Shown here in pieces: positions 8,860-18,104 of a DNA stretch of 64,000 bases; position 1 is the first letter of the stretch, and the number at the start of each line of letters is the position of its first letter. The position numbers and the translations under genes were made by a program. Below the pieces are notes generated by a model that searched no databases, had not been told where the DNA came from, and saw only the letters and a list, made by a program, of their open reading frames with translations. The DNA is taken from contig NZ_CP107976.1 of the NCBI RefSeq assembly GCF_036099295.1, positions 1,302,001-1,366,000 of the forward strand. The letters run 5' to 3'. This DNA comes from Streptomyces sp. NBC_00358 (GTDB lineage Bacteria; Actinomycetota; Actinomycetes; Streptomycetales; Streptomycetaceae).

Positions 8860-10008
8860 GTGGAATCTCCGACGCCCGCCGACGCGCGGATCAGCATCAT
8901 CGGGGCCGGGCCGGGAGGCCTCACCTGCGCCCGCATCCTGCAGCGGCACGGCATCGCGGTGTCGGTGTACGACCGCGACCCCGGGACGAACTCCCGGAAC
9001 CAGGGAGGCTCGCTCGACCTGCACGAGGAGGACGGTCAGCTCGCACTCCGTGAAGCGGGCCTGCTGGAGGAGTTCTTCGCGCTCGCCAGGCTCGAAGGGC
9101 AGGAAATGCGCCAGATGGACCGAGCGGGGCGCGTCCTTTCCCACCATCTGCCGGACGAGGGCGAAACGGCCCGTCCCGAGATCGACCGCGGACAGCTTCG
9201 CGATCTCCTGCTGCACTCACTCGCCGCGGGAACGGTTCAGTGGGGGCGCACGCTCGAATCGGTGAGCGGACCGGCCGACGGACCGCGAACGCTGACGTTC
9301 ACCGACGGCTCGACCGTCGAGACGGATCTCGTGATCGGTGCGGACGGAGCCTTCTCGCGCGTCCGCGCCGCCGTGTCACCCGCGACACCGCGCTACACCG
9401 GGGTCAGCTTCTTGGAGGCATGGTTCGACGACATGGAACACACGCACCCCGAGCTTTCCGACCTGGTCGGCAAGGGCAGTGCCCACATCGCCGACGGCGA
9501 GCGCGGCCTCTTCGCACAGCGGAACAGCGGCGGTCACATGCGCGTGTACATCATGCAGCGCGTTCCCGTGGACTGGATCGCGGCGCATGGGCTTCGCCCC
9601 GAGGACACCAAGGGCATCCGCGGCCATCTGCTGGGCGAGTACGCGGCCTGGTCGCCGCAGATACTCCGGATGATCGCCGACAACGACGGCGCCTACGTCG
9701 ACCGTCCGCTCTTCGCCCTGCCGGTGCCGCACACATGGGAGCACTCGCCCAGCGTCGCGCTCCTCGGAGACGCCGCACACCTCATGCCGCCGCTCGGCGT
9801 CGGCGTCAACCTCGCCATGCTCGACGCCGCCGAACTCGCGCTCGCACTCGTCGGCTCCTCCACCATCGACGGCGCTGTGGACACCTACGAGAAGTCGATG
9901 CTCCCTCGCTCGGCCCAGATGGCCCAGTCACTCGAAGGCGGCGCCGACCATCTTCTGTCCGCGCCCGGCGCCGACGAGAACGAGCTGTTCGGTCGAAGCC
10001 GGCCCTGA
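8860..10008 (+). CDS. FAD-dependent monooxygenase, TetX/aromatic hydroxylase-like
   Basis: 382 residues from a GTG preceded by AAAGGA. The dinucleotide-binding motif [16 protein letters not shown] is at the N-terminus; the middle has [13 protein letters not shown] (DG motif) and the C-terminal part has [17 protein letters not shown] (GD motif), the three signatures of class A flavoprotein monooxygenases. Overall it is closest in appearance to TetX-type enzymes, which hydroxylate tetracyclines or related polycyclic compounds with NADPH and O2. The substrate here is unknown. It is divergent from, and probably repressed by, the TetR gene. Confidence 0.85.
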   Translation: MESPTPADARISIIGAGPGGLTCARILQRHGIAVSVYDRDPGTNSRNQGGSLDLHEEDGQLALREAGLLEEFFALARLEGQEMRQMDRAGRVLSHHLPDEGETARPEIDRGQLRDLLLHSLAAGTVQWGRTLESVSGPADGPRTLTFTDGSTVETDLVIGADGAFSRVRAAVSPATPRYTGVSFLEAWFDDMEHTHPELSDLVGKGSAHIADGERGLFAQRNSGGHMRVYIMQRVPVDWIAAHGLRPEDTKGIRGHLLGEYAAWSPQILRMIADNDGAYVDRPLFALPVPHTWEHSPSVALLGDAAHLMPPLGVGVNLAMLDAAELALALVGSSTIDGAVDTYEKSMLPRSAQMAQSLEGGADHLLSAPGADENELFGRSRP

Positions 10009-10175
10009 CACGCGCTTCGGGCTCGGTGCGCCTTCGGGAACGACGGTGCGCCCGCCCGGGGAGATCGTCCCGGCTCGGGAAGCCACGCGGGGCGCCGTTG
10101 CGGAAGATTCGCGTCCGCGCTGGTGTTGAATCGTGGCGAGACACGACCAGTCGACGCGACGATGGGACGGAAGTC

Positions 10176-10619
10176 ATGCCGCTTGAGGGCGAGTACGAGC
10201 CCAGCCCCGCGCAGTGGGTGCGGGACCAGGTGGAGTTGTACGAGGGTTCCGGCGGGACCAAGGGAACGACGCTGATGGACACGGGGCTGCCCGTCATCAT
10301 TCTCACGACACGCGGTGCCAGGAGCGGCAAGATCCGCAAGACCCCGCTGATGCGCGTCGAGCACGACGGACGCTATGCGGTGGTCGCCTCGAAGGGCGGC
10401 GCGCCCGAGCACCCGGTCTGGTACTTCAACGTCACGTCCGATCCTCGCGTCGAGCTCCAGGACGGGCCCGTGCGCAAGGAGTTCACGGCCCGGGAGATCA
10501 CCGGCGAGGAGAAGGCCCAGTGGTGGGAGCGCGCGGTCGCCGCGTATCCCCCGTACGCCGAGTACCAGACGAAGACCGACCGGGAGATCCCCGTCTTCGT
10601 GCTGGAGCCGACCGGCTGA
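10176..10619 (+). CDS. Deazaflavin (F420)-dependent nitroreductase family protein
   Basis: 147 residues starting [20 protein letters not shown]. The core [19 protein letters not shown] followed by TPLMRVEH and [17 protein letters not shown] is typical of Ddn/FDOR-A proteins of actinobacteria, which use reduced coenzyme F420 to reduce quinones, nitro-compounds or mycotoxins. There is no membrane segment. It lies 167 bp after the monooxygenase in the same direction and could belong to the same detoxification unit. A very strong hairpin follows. Confidence 0.85.
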   Translation: MPLEGEYEPSPAQWVRDQVELYEGSGGTKGTTLMDTGLPVIILTTRGARSGKIRKTPLMRVEHDGRYAVVASKGGAPEHPVWYFNVTSDPRVELQDGPVRKEFTAREITGEEKAQWWERAVAAYPPYAEYQTKTDREIPVFVLEPTG

Positions 10620-10640
10620 CCCTGGACGCACCCGCACACC

Positions 10641-10686
10641 GGGGAAGGGCCCGTACCGGCGAACACGCCGGTACGGGCCCTTCCCC
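10641..10686 (+). terminator. 21-bp perfect-stem hairpin, strong terminator
   Basis: A 21-bp perfect stem beginning GGGGAAGGGCCCGTACC closes on a four-base AACA loop. It lies 21 bp after the F420-dependent reductase stop. It is among the strongest hairpins in the window. Confidence 0.85.
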
Positions 10687-10801
10687 CGCGTCCCGCCGAA
10701 CGACGGCGGTCACCGCGGCTGTCGCGCGGCCATGGAACGCCCCGGATGTCCGCGGCATCGGTGTGCATGGACGGCGGGGCGTAGGGCACCCGTACGTCAG
10801 G

Positions 10802-10830
10802 CCCCGCCGCACTCCCCCGTTGCGGCGGGG
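10802..10830. terminator. 10-bp stem hairpin, likely bidirectional terminator
   Basis: CCCCGCCGCA pairs exactly with TGCGGCGGGG across a nine-base loop and is followed by TTT on the + strand. It lies 11 bp past the stop of the cation efflux gene on the - strand, so it may serve transcription arriving from both sides. Confidence 0.65.
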
Positions 10831-10840
10831 TTTCCCGTTG

Positions 10841-11965
10841 TCATCCGCCTGTCGGGTCGCCCGTCCCCTCGCCCGTGCGCACCTGGTCGCTCGCCCCGCT
10901 CTCGCCCCGGCGCGCGGCCGCTCGCGCCGTTCGGGCGTCGGTCACGTCGAGGAAGATCTGGTCGGCCTCGGGGAAGGTGTGGGCGACCGAGCGCTTGATG
11001 CGGACGGCGACCTCCTCGACCTGCTCGCTGTCGAGCCCCGGGACCAGGTCGATCCGGGCGGCCACCAGCGTCGAGTCGAGGCCCAGCTCCATGGTCAGCA
11101 GCGCTTCGACGCTGTCGATCTCGGGCTGCGCCTTGAGCAGTTCGCGGATCCGTCCGCTCTGCTCCTCGTCGACGGCGCGTCCGATGAGCTGCTCGCGCGC
11201 GTCCCGGCCGAGCCAGAAGGCGATGCACACGAGCAGCAGCCCGATGGCGAAGGAGGCGGAAGCCTCCCACACGACCTGGCCCGTGACCATGTGGAGCACC
11301 ATCCCGACGATGGCGAGGCTCACGCCGAGCACCGCCGTGCCGTCCTCGGCGACGACGGTCCGCAGGGCGGGGTCCCGCAGGCCGCCGGCTCCGCCCTGTC
11401 CGCGTACCTGGTGCAGTGCCCGCAACAGCGAGCCGCCCTCGGCGAGCAGGGCGACGACGAGCACCGCGATGCCCACCAGGTAACCCCCGAAGGATTCGTC
11501 GGCGCCGTTGCGAAGCGCCTCGAAGCCCTGGAAGAACGAGAAGCAGCCGCCCATGACGAAGATGCCGACGGCCGCGAGCAGCGACCAGAAGAACCGTTCC
11601 TTGCCGTAGCCGAACGGATGCCTGCGGTCGGCGGGGCGGCGGCTGCGACGGAGCGCGGCCAGCAGGAACACCTCGTTCATGCTGTCCGCCACGGAGTGCG
11701 CGGCTTCCGAGAGCAGCGCGGGCGATCCCGCGATCAGGCCGCCCACCGCCTTGGCCACGGCGATCAGCAGGTTGGCGCCCAGCGCCACGATCACGGTGAC
11801 CCGGGTGCTGCTGTCCGAACCGTCCTTCTTCTTCCGCTCCGGCTCCTTCCGCGGCGCCGGACACTCCTGCCCTGTCTGACGCTCATGCCGCTTCCGCGGC
11901 CCCCGCCGCACCGGAGGGTCGCGATCCGTCCGTTCTGCCGTCTCTGTCGTCTCTTCACCGCTCAC
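10841..11965 (-). CDS. Cation diffusion facilitator (CDF) metal exporter
   Basis: About 374 residues from a GTG (VSGEETTETAERTDRD) preceded by a GGGGAAAC site. The frame is open much further upstream, but that is shadow coding. A charged N-terminus (ERKKKDGSD) leads into six membrane helices. Helix 2 carries SEAAHSVADSMNE, the H-x3-D metal motif, and VVAEDGTAVLG occupies the second metal position as in the SLC30A9-like subgroup. The C-terminal cytoplasmic dimer domain ends in a Arg/Gly tail. The family exports Zn, Fe, Co or Mn by proton antiport; the metal cannot be read here. Confidence 0.85.
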   Translation of the reverse strand: MSGEETTETAERTDRDPPVRRGPRKRHERQTGQECPAPRKEPERKKKDGSDSSTRVTVIVALGANLLIAVAKAVGGLIAGSPALLSEAAHSVADSMNEVFLLAALRRSRRPADRRHPFGYGKERFFWSLLAAVGIFVMGGCFSFFQGFEALRNGADESFGGYLVGIAVLVVALLAEGGSLLRALHQVRGQGGAGGLRDPALRTVVAEDGTAVLGVSLAIVGMVLHMVTGQVVWEASASFAIGLLLVCIAFWLGRDAREQLIGRAVDEEQSGRIRELLKAQPEIDSVEALLTMELGLDSTLVAARIDLVPGLDSEQVEEVAVRIKRSVAHTFPEADQIFLDVTDARTARAAARRGESGASDQVRTGEGTGDPTGG

Positions 11966-12115
11966 TCCGGCCGGTTTCCCCTGGCTCCCCACCTCACACC
12001 GGACGGGCCGACAGAATCGGACCGAGGGGTACCGAGGCCGCACATCGGGCACCCGTACCCGGTGGGAGGAGGCCGGCGCACGCCCGCGGCCTCGGGAGCG
12101 AAGAAGGAGCCTCAG

Positions 12116-12421
12116 GTGTCCAAGAAGCAGAAGAAGCGCAAACTGTCCCTGGCCTACAAGCCGATCGGCTTCGTGCTGAGCTGGGCCGGAGGTTCGCTCG
12201 CCGGACTCGCCTTCCAGAAGACCTGGATGGCGATACGGCACGAGGAGGACGCTCCGGACGCCCTGGACAAGGACCGCGGCTGGGGCGAGGTGCTGCTCGC
12301 CGCCGCCCTCCAGGGCGCGATCTTCGCCGTCGTACGCAGCGCGGTGGACCGCTCGGGCGCCAAGGCGATCGAGCGCTCCACAGGCGTTTGGCCCTCCGCC
12401 GGCACATCCGGCCGCGACTGA
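12116..12421 (+). CDS. DUF4235 small membrane protein
   Basis: 101 residues from a GTG with AAGGAG seven bases upstream: VSKKQKKRKLSLAYKPIG. The Lys-rich start, the segment FVLSWAGGSLAGLAFQKTW, an acidic loop and a second helix ending AAALQGAIFAVVRSAVDR are the pattern of actinobacterial DUF4235 proteins, which have two membrane helices and no known biochemical role. It is divergent from the metal exporter. Confidence 0.8.
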   Translation: MSKKQKKRKLSLAYKPIGFVLSWAGGSLAGLAFQKTWMAIRHEEDAPDALDKDRGWGEVLLAAALQGAIFAVVRSAVDRSGAKAIERSTGVWPSAGTSGRD

Positions 12422-12436
12422 CCGCCGCGCGGTGCG

Positions 12437-12463
12437 GGGCCCGGCCGGACCGGTGCCGGGCCC
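12437..12463. terminator. 9-bp stem hairpin between convergent genes
   Basis: GGGCCCGGC pairs with GCCGGGCCC across a nine-base loop. It fills the short gap between the convergent DUF4235 and VOC genes and can work in both directions. Confidence 0.65.
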
Positions 12464-12464
12464 G

Positions 12465-12857
12465 TCAGCCCTGTTTGGGGGCCGTCGACCGGACGCAGCG
12501 CAGGGTGAAGGAGTGTCCGGCCGGGTCGGCGTAGCCGCGTTCCTCGTACGGGCCGGACGCGTCCTTGGTCTCCAGCGGGCGTCCGCCCAGGCCGACCACC
12601 CTGAGCTCCATCTCGTCGAGATCGTCCACATGGAAGTCGAGATGGGCCTGGAACGCGTTCTCGGGACGCGGCCAGCTTGGCGGCGTGACGTTCACGTCGC
12701 GGCGGAAGGCCATCCGCATACCGTCGGTGCCCTTGATCTCGACGCGGTTCACGCTCGCGTCCGTCTCGTGCGCGTCGAGCAGTTCCCGGTAGAAGGCGGC
12801 GAGCTTCTCGGGCTCGGCGCAGTCCAGCACCACGACAGCCGCGGTGACCAGTGCCAT
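12465..12857 (-). CDS. VOC (glyoxalase/bleomycin-resistance fold) family protein
   Basis: 130 residues from MALVTAAVVVLDCAEPEKLA with GGAGGAAAC before the ATG. The two beta-alpha-beta-beta-beta modules are visible: VVVLDCAEPEKLAAFYRELL and then AHLDFHVDDLDEME, ending YADPAGHSFTLRCV. The His of the HLDFHV strand and the terminal segment fit VOC metal or substrate positions, but the usual glyoxalase E-H-E-H set is not complete. Function is unknown: dioxygenase, lyase or binding protein. It is probably monocistronic. Confidence 0.8.
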   Translation of the reverse strand: MALVTAAVVVLDCAEPEKLAAFYRELLDAHETDASVNRVEIKGTDGMRMAFRRDVNVTPPSWPRPENAFQAHLDFHVDDLDEMELRVVGLGGRPLETKDASGPYEERGYADPAGHSFTLRCVRSTAPKQG

Positions 12858-12942
12858 GTTTCCTCCGCAAGGGGTTCGGGGACGGCGGGGCGGCATCCGG
12901 CCGCCACCGCTCTGTCGTCCCGGGTTACCCGGTCCGGCGGAT

Positions 12943-13689
12943 TCAGTCGGCCGCCGACGACGCGCCGTCCGCGCCCCTGGTGATCTCCGCGAGCCGGGCC
13001 GCCGCCGCGCTCAGGAGCATGTCGAGCGCCGTCGGATAGGCGCTGCGCCGCATGTCGTGCACCAGGTGGCGGGCCGTCGCCGCGATGTTCGGGTGGCTGC
13101 CGACGGGCAGCCGGGCGTACGTCGCCCGCCACACACCGGCCTCGGCGTCGCGCGCGGCCGGTGGCAGGGCGACGCTCGCGGCGTCCAGTGCGGCGAACGC
13201 CAGCGCCTGGTCGACGAAGGCGTGGTAGATCCGTACGGCCTCGGGGTCGGGGAATCCGGCGCCCCGGAGCACGCCGATGATCGTCTCCACGGCCTCGATC
13301 TCGTGCACCCGGCCGGTCACCCGGTAGGAGCTGAGCACGGCGGCCTGCGGGTGGGCGAGGGACCCGGAGTGCACGCGCAGCCCGAGGTCCCGGAGGTCGG
13401 CCCGCCAGTCCCCGGTGGGGTGCCAGGTGCGCAGCGTCCGGCCGATGAGCTCGTCGGCGATGGCGAGCAGCAGGTCGTCGGTGTCGCGGAAGTAGCGGTA
13501 CAGGGCGCTCGGGTCGGCGCCGAGCGCGAGGCCGAGGCGGCGGACGGTGAGGGCGTCGGCGCCGTGTTCCTTGAGCAGGCGCAGGGCGGTCTCGACGATC
13601 AGCTCCCCGGAGAGGACGACGCCGGTCTTGGTGGGGCGTCTGCGCCGCCGGGCGGCGGGTGGGACGACGCGGTCGTTCGTGGACGTCAT
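12943..13689 (-). CDS. TetR family regulator with TetR_C ligand domain
   Basis: 248 residues. An Arg-rich start (PPAARRRRRPTKTGVV) is followed by LIVETALRLLKEHGADALTV and LGLALGADPSALYRYFRDTD, a TetR helix-turn-helix. The C-terminal domain (VHEIEAVETIIGVLRGAGFP) is of the TetR_C type found in tetracycline-repressor relatives. The ATG follows AGGGAG. It is divergent from the APC permease and amidohydrolase genes, which it probably controls; the intergenic region has TTATGACAACAGCGTTGACC near its middle. Confidence 0.85.
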   Translation of the reverse strand: MTSTNDRVVPPAARRRRRPTKTGVVLSGELIVETALRLLKEHGADALTVRRLGLALGADPSALYRYFRDTDDLLLAIADELIGRTLRTWHPTGDWRADLRDLGLRVHSGSLAHPQAAVLSSYRVTGRVHEIEAVETIIGVLRGAGFPDPEAVRIYHAFVDQALAFAALDAASVALPPAARDAEAGVWRATYARLPVGSHPNIAATARHLVHDMRRSAYPTALDMLLSAAAARLAEITRGADGASSAAD

Positions 13690-13806
13690 GGTGTCTCCCT
13701 CCGGTGCGGGCACCTTATGACAACAGCGTTGACCTGTTAAGGCCCCGGGCAGTTTCATTCCGGTCATCGGGCCGGAATCAGGCCCCGGGTGCGATCGGAG
13801 CAGGCC

Positions 13807-15300
13807 ATGATGCAGAAGCCGTACGGTGTGGATCCCCCGTCCTTGCGCAGGACGCTCGGCGTGATGGACGGTGTCGCCATCGCCGCGTCGAGCACGGCGG
13901 CGACGACCAGCATCGGCATCGGGCTCGGGGTGACCGCCGGGGTGGTCGGGCTGCATCTGCCCGCGATCATGCTGCTGGCGTTTCTGCCGATCCTCGGGAT
14001 CGCGGGTGCCTTCTCCCGGCTGAACCGGGTCGAGCCGAACGCGGGCAACGGGTATGTGTGGGTGGGCCGTTCGCTCAGTCCCTGGCTCGGCTTCCTGGTC
14101 GGCTGGGTGAGCATCGTGGCCACGGTGGCGTTCCTGGCGTACACCACGGCGGTGACGGGTTCGGCGATGATCCAGCTCGCCGGCGAGGCGGGCCTGCACA
14201 CGGTGGCCGGTGTGTCGCTCGATCCGGGCTCGACCGCGCAGACGACGGCCGTGGGCGTCCTGGTCCTCGTCGCCGTCACGCTCACCGCGGTGACCGGGGT
14301 CAGGAGCGCGGCCCGGCTCCAGGGCGGACTGCTGGTCTTCGAGTACGTCGTCCTGCTGGGCTTCTGCGGCTACGGCATCGTCACCGGCCCGCACCCCTTC
14401 AGTCTGAGCTGGTTCGACCCGTTCGAGATCCCGTCGGCGGCGGCGCTGGCGCAGGGGCTGCTGCTGTCGGTGTTCTGTTACTGGGGCTTCGAGTCGGCGT
14501 TCAGCGTGAACGAGGAGGTGCGCGATCCGCAGGACGCCTCGCGGGCCGGGACCATCACGCTGGTGACCATGCTGGGGCTGTTCGTGCTCGGCTCCGTGGC
14601 CTTCCAACGCGTGCTGTCCGAGGACGAGTTGGCGGGGCACGGCGCCGAGGGGCTGGCCTTCCTCGGGAACCGGCTCGCCGACCAGCCGCTGGCCGCGCTG
14701 CCCCTGGTGGCGCTGATGTTCTCGGCGGTCGCCTCGTTGCAGGCGGGGGTGATCCCGACGGCGCGCGGGATGTTCGCGATGAGCCGGGACCGTACCCTCG
14801 GGCCGGTGTGGTCCAGGGTCAGCGCAAAGTACGGGACCCCTGCGATCGGCACGCTGCTGATCGGCGCGATGGCCGTGGTCGTGGCCACACTCTCCCTGGT
14901 GACCCCCCGGCTCGCGGACATGATCATGGCGACGGTCAACGCGGTCGGGATCGTGGTGGCGCTGTCGTACGCGCTCATCGCTCTCGCGGCGGCGGCCCGG
15001 TTCCGCGGTCTGCTCCGCGAGAACTGGCGGGAGGGGATACGCGCGGTCGTCCTCCCCACGCTGAGCGCCCTGGCGCTGCTCGGCCTCGGCGGCTATCTGG
15101 CCTGGTCGTTCTACACCTCGACCGACCACTTCGAGGTCAGCGCGGACAACGGCTGGTTCCTGCTGCTCGCCCCCACCGTCATGATCGCCTCGGGCTTCCT
15201 GGCCGCCGCGTGGGCCAAGTGGGTCCGCAGATCCCCGTACTTCACCACGGGACAGGGAACGGACGCGGACGCGCCCCAGCTCCTGGCCACGCCCAACTGA
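13807..15300 (+). CDS. APC superfamily amino-acid/amine permease
   Basis: About 497 residues with 12 predicted membrane helices, starting MMQKPYGVDPPSLRRTLG with GGAGC upstream. The early segment GVMDGVAIAASSTAATTSIG and the helix containing FCYWGFESAFSVNEEVRDP match the conserved unwound-helix motifs of the APC family (the GFE in helix 6 is diagnostic). It is followed within 45 bp by the amidohydrolase, so the pair probably imports and hydrolyses an N-acyl or amide compound. The TetR gene faces it. Confidence 0.85.
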   Translation: MMQKPYGVDPPSLRRTLGVMDGVAIAASSTAATTSIGIGLGVTAGVVGLHLPAIMLLAFLPILGIAGAFSRLNRVEPNAGNGYVWVGRSLSPWLGFLVGWVSIVATVAFLAYTTAVTGSAMIQLAGEAGLHTVAGVSLDPGSTAQTTAVGVLVLVAVTLTAVTGVRSAARLQGGLLVFEYVVLLGFCGYGIVTGPHPFSLSWFDPFEIPSAAALAQGLLLSVFCYWGFESAFSVNEEVRDPQDASRAGTITLVTMLGLFVLGSVAFQRVLSEDELAGHGAEGLAFLGNRLADQPLAALPLVALMFSAVASLQAGVIPTARGMFAMSRDRTLGPVWSRVSAKYGTPAIGTLLIGAMAVVVATLSLVTPRLADMIMATVNAVGIVVALSYALIALAAAARFRGLLRENWREGIRAVVLPTLSALALLGLGGYLAWSFYTSTDHFEVSADNGWFLLLAPTVMIASGFLAAAWAKWVRRSPYFTTGQGTDADAPQLLATPN

Positions 15301-15344
15301 AGCGACCGAGGGCCTTTGGCCTCTCCGACGAAGGAAACGGAACC

Positions 15345-16976
15345 ATGCACGCTGACCTTCTCTTCACCGGCGGCCCGGTGTTCACCCCCGAGGGCCGATC
15401 CGCGACCGCGGTGGCCGTCACCGGCGAGCGGATCACCGCCGTGGGGAACGCCGAGGTCCACGACCTGATCGGCCCTGGCACCGAGGTAGTGGACCTGGCC
15501 GGGCGGCTCCTGCTGCCCGGATTCCAGGACGCGCACGTCCACCCGGTCCCGGCGGGCCTGGAACTCGCCCAGTGCGATCTCACCGGCGCGAAGACGGCAA
15601 AGGACACCGTGGCCGCCGTCCGCGCGTACGCCGACGCGCACCCCGAGCGGGAGTGGATCACCGGCGGCGGCTGGTCCATGGAGGCGTTCGCGGGCGGTAC
15701 GCCGACCAGGGAGCTGCTGGACGCGGTCGTACCGGACCGGCCGGTGTACCTGCCCAACCGGGACCATCACGGCGCCTGGGTCAACAGCCGCGCCCTCGAA
15801 CTCGCGGGTGTCGGCCGCGATACACCCGACCCGGCCGATGGGCGGTTCGAGCGGGACGCGTCGGGTGAGCCGACCGGCATGCTGCAGGAGGGGGCCATGC
15901 AGTTCGTGGGCCGGCTCACCCCCGCGGCCACGCCCGCCGACCGGCTCGCAGCGCTGCTGCACGCCCAGCGGCATCTGCACGCGCTCGGCATCACCGCCTG
16001 GCAGGACGCCATCGTCGGCACCTTCCTCGGCATGGAGGATCCGTCCGAGGCGTACCTGACGGCGGCCCGCGACGGCTCGCTGACCGCGCGGGTGGTCGGC
16101 GCCCTGTGGTGGGACCGGGCGCGGGGCGCCGAGCAGATCCCCGAACTCGTGCAGCGGCGGGTCGCGTTGGAGTACGGCAGGTTCCGGGCGACCAGCGTCA
16201 AGCTGATGCTGGACGGGGTCGCGGAGAACGGCACCGCCTCGCTCATCGACCCCTATCTCGACAAGTGCGGCTGCGCCACGGCCAATCGGGGCAAGAGCTT
16301 CATCGACCCGGCCCATCTGCCCGCGTACGTGACCGAGTTGGACGCGCTGGGCTTCCAGTGCCATTTCCACGCGCTCGGCGACGGGGCCGTACGGCACGCG
16401 CTGGACGCCGTGGAGGCGGCGCGGAAGGCGAACGGACCGAGCGACACGCGTCCGCATCTGGCGCACCTCCAGGTCGTGCACCCCGACGACGTGCCCCGCT
16501 TCGCGCCGCTCGGCGCCACGGCGAACATCCAGCCGCTGTGGGCCGCCCACGAACCGCAGATGGACGAGCTGACCATCCCGTTCCTGGGGCCCGAGCGCGC
16601 CGCCTGGCAGTACCCGTTCGGTTCGCTGCTGCGTTCCGGCGCGCGCCTGGCGGCCGGCAGCGACTGGCCGGTCAGCAGCCCCGACCCACTCCAGGGCATC
16701 CATGTCGCGGTCAACCGGGTGAGCCCGGACGAACCGGGGCCGGTGTTCCTGCCGGCCGAACGCATCGGTCTGGCGGCCGCGTTGACGGCGTACACCGCGG
16801 GAACGGCGTACACGAACCATCTCGACGACACCGGCAGCGTGCGGGTGGGCGCCCTCGCGGATCTCGTCGTCCTGGACCGCGACCCGTTCGCGGGACCACC
16901 GGAGGCGATCAAGGAGACCGGGGTCGCGCTCACGTACGTCGGAGGGGAGCGCGTGTACGCGGCGCCGGACGCCTGA
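15345..16976 (+). CDS. Amidohydrolase 3 family (YtcJ-like) metal-dependent hydrolase
   Basis: 543 residues from MHADLLFTGGPVFTPEGRSA after an AAGGAAAC site. The N-terminal beta domain ends at LLLPGFQDAHVHP, carrying the metal-binding H-x-H. Further motifs are CHFHALGDGAVRHAL, a His near HLAHLQVVHPDDVPRF and AAGSDWPVSSPDP with the catalytic Asp, as in YtcJ/amidohydrolase-3 enzymes. These hydrolyse N-acyl or cyclic amide bonds; the substrate is unknown. It probably forms an operon with the preceding permease. Confidence 0.85.
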   Translation: MHADLLFTGGPVFTPEGRSATAVAVTGERITAVGNAEVHDLIGPGTEVVDLAGRLLLPGFQDAHVHPVPAGLELAQCDLTGAKTAKDTVAAVRAYADAHPEREWITGGGWSMEAFAGGTPTRELLDAVVPDRPVYLPNRDHHGAWVNSRALELAGVGRDTPDPADGRFERDASGEPTGMLQEGAMQFVGRLTPAATPADRLAALLHAQRHLHALGITAWQDAIVGTFLGMEDPSEAYLTAARDGSLTARVVGALWWDRARGAEQIPELVQRRVALEYGRFRATSVKLMLDGVAENGTASLIDPYLDKCGCATANRGKSFIDPAHLPAYVTELDALGFQCHFHALGDGAVRHALDAVEAARKANGPSDTRPHLAHLQVVHPDDVPRFAPLGATANIQPLWAAHEPQMDELTIPFLGPERAAWQYPFGSLLRSGARLAAGSDWPVSSPDPLQGIHVAVNRVSPDEPGPVFLPAERIGLAAALTAYTAGTAYTNHLDDTGSVRVGALADLVVLDRDPFAGPPEAIKETGVALTYVGGERVYAAPDA

Positions 16977-16991
16977 CCGACCTCGCCGTGG

Positions 16992-17036
16992 CTTCTTGGA
17001 CAGTCGTCCAGCTATAGTGGACACCTGTCCAAGAAG
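16992..17036. promoter_or_regulatory. Double TetR-type operator, two TGGAC-N4-GTCCA sites 21 bp apart
   Basis: Two dyads are present: TGGACAGTCGTCCA and TGGACACCTGTCCA, centre to centre 21 bp, or two helical turns. The whole block is itself a dyad, with CTTCTTGGACAG at the left and CTGTCCAAGAAG at the right, both centred on TATAGT, which could be the -10 element. It lies just before the DUF1304-TetR operon, so autoregulation by that TetR is likely. Confidence 0.8.
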
Positions 17037-17064
17037 TCACGAGACGTATCGGAGCCTGCCGACG

Positions 17065-17427
17065 ATGGAAACGGTCGCGAACGTGCTGGTGGGCCTGGTG
17101 GCCGCGCTGCACGTGTACATCCTGGTGCTGGAGATGTTCCTGTGGGAGCGCAAGCCGGGGCGGGGGCTTCACGGATTCGACGCGCCCATGGCACGGGCGA
17201 CCGCGCCGCTCGCCGCGAACCAGGGGCTCTACAACGGGTTTCTGGCCGCGGGCCTGGTGTGGGGGCTGATCGCGGCGGACCCGGTCGGCCATGACGCGCA
17301 GGTCTTCTTCCTGTGCTGTGTCGTGATCGCGGGCGTGTACGGATCGGTCACCGCGAACCGCCGCATCCTCTTCGCGCAGGCCCTGCCGGGCGCGCTCGCC
17401 CTGGCCGCCGTCCTGCTCGCCGGATGA
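17065..17427 (+). CDS. DUF1304 small membrane protein
   Basis: 120 residues with four hydrophobic helices, starting METVANVLVGLVAALHVYIL. The motif HVYILVLEMFLWERKPG and the later NQGLYNGFLAAGLVWGL are typical of DUF1304 proteins, whose role is unknown. Its stop overlaps the start of the TetR gene (ATGA), so the two are translationally coupled. The operator upstream suggests induction by a compound sensed by that TetR. Confidence 0.85.
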   Translation: METVANVLVGLVAALHVYILVLEMFLWERKPGRGLHGFDAPMARATAPLAANQGLYNGFLAAGLVWGLIAADPVGHDAQVFFLCCVVIAGVYGSVTANRRILFAQALPGALALAAVLLAG

Positions 17428-17978
17428 CGCCCGAGGACCCGCGCGCCGCCCGGACCCGCGCGAAGCTGCGGCAGGCGCTGCTGGCGGAGTGCGCCGAGCA
17501 GCCGCTGGAGGAGATCGGCGTCGCCGCGCTGGTGCGGCGGGCCGGGGTCGGCCGGGCCACCTTCTACGTTCACTACGCCGATCTGGAGGCGCTTGCGGTC
17601 GACGCGTGCGCCGATGTCGTACGGGAGGCCGTGGAGGCGCTGCACGCCTGGCGCGGCCGACCCGACCCGGTGTCGGCGCCGACGGCCCTGCGCGCCTTCT
17701 TCACCGGACTCGCCCCGCACACCGCCCTCTATCGCACGCTGCTGAGTCCGGGCGGCGGCGGCCCGCTGGGCCGGGTGCTCCACCGCGACCTGCGGGCCCG
17801 CAGCCTGGCCGAGCGCACCCTCGCCGGCGCGCCGGACGCCCCGCTCGTGGCCTCCGCGGTGGCCGCCACTTTCGCGGGCGTCCTCGCGGACTGGCTGCAC
17901 GGCCTGCTGGAGGGCACCCCGGACACGGTCGCGGACCAGGTCTGGCAACTGCTCGTCGCCCTGCACAGGAGCCGGTGA
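17424..17978 (+). CDS. TetR family regulator coupled to DUF1304 gene
   Basis: 184 residues: MTPEDPRAARTRAKLRQALL, then IGVAALVRRAGVGRATFYVHYADLE split over the recognition helices of a TetR domain. The C-terminal domain (TetR_C of the YcdC/33-like type) is rich in Ala and Leu. It starts inside the last codons of the DUF1304 gene, so both are made from one transcript under the double operator, an autoregulated module. The ligand is unknown. Confidence 0.87.
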   Translation: MTPEDPRAARTRAKLRQALLAECAEQPLEEIGVAALVRRAGVGRATFYVHYADLEALAVDACADVVREAVEALHAWRGRPDPVSAPTALRAFFTGLAPHTALYRTLLSPGGGGPLGRVLHRDLRARSLAERTLAGAPDAPLVASAVAATFAGVLADWLHGLLEGTPDTVADQVWQLLVALHRSR

Positions 17979-18042
17979 CGCCCTCAGCTCAGGGGCCACC
18001 GAGGCGGGGCCCCGGAGCCGGCGGCAAGCCTTCCGGGAGCCA

Positions 18043-18063
18043 GGAACCGGGATGCCCGGTTCC
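18043..18063. terminator. 9-bp stem hairpin between convergent genes
   Basis: GGAACCGGG pairs with CCCGGTTCC over a three-base loop. It lies between the TetR gene and the lipoprotein gene, which converge, and can terminate both. Confidence 0.65.
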
Positions 18064-18104
18064 ATGAGCCGGCTGACGGGACGCCCACCCGGATCGACGG
18101 CCCC

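Noticed and set aside
12026..12032. GGGGTACC before the DUF4235 gene as a SigB promoter
   Set aside because: No GNNT element at 14-16 bp upstream.
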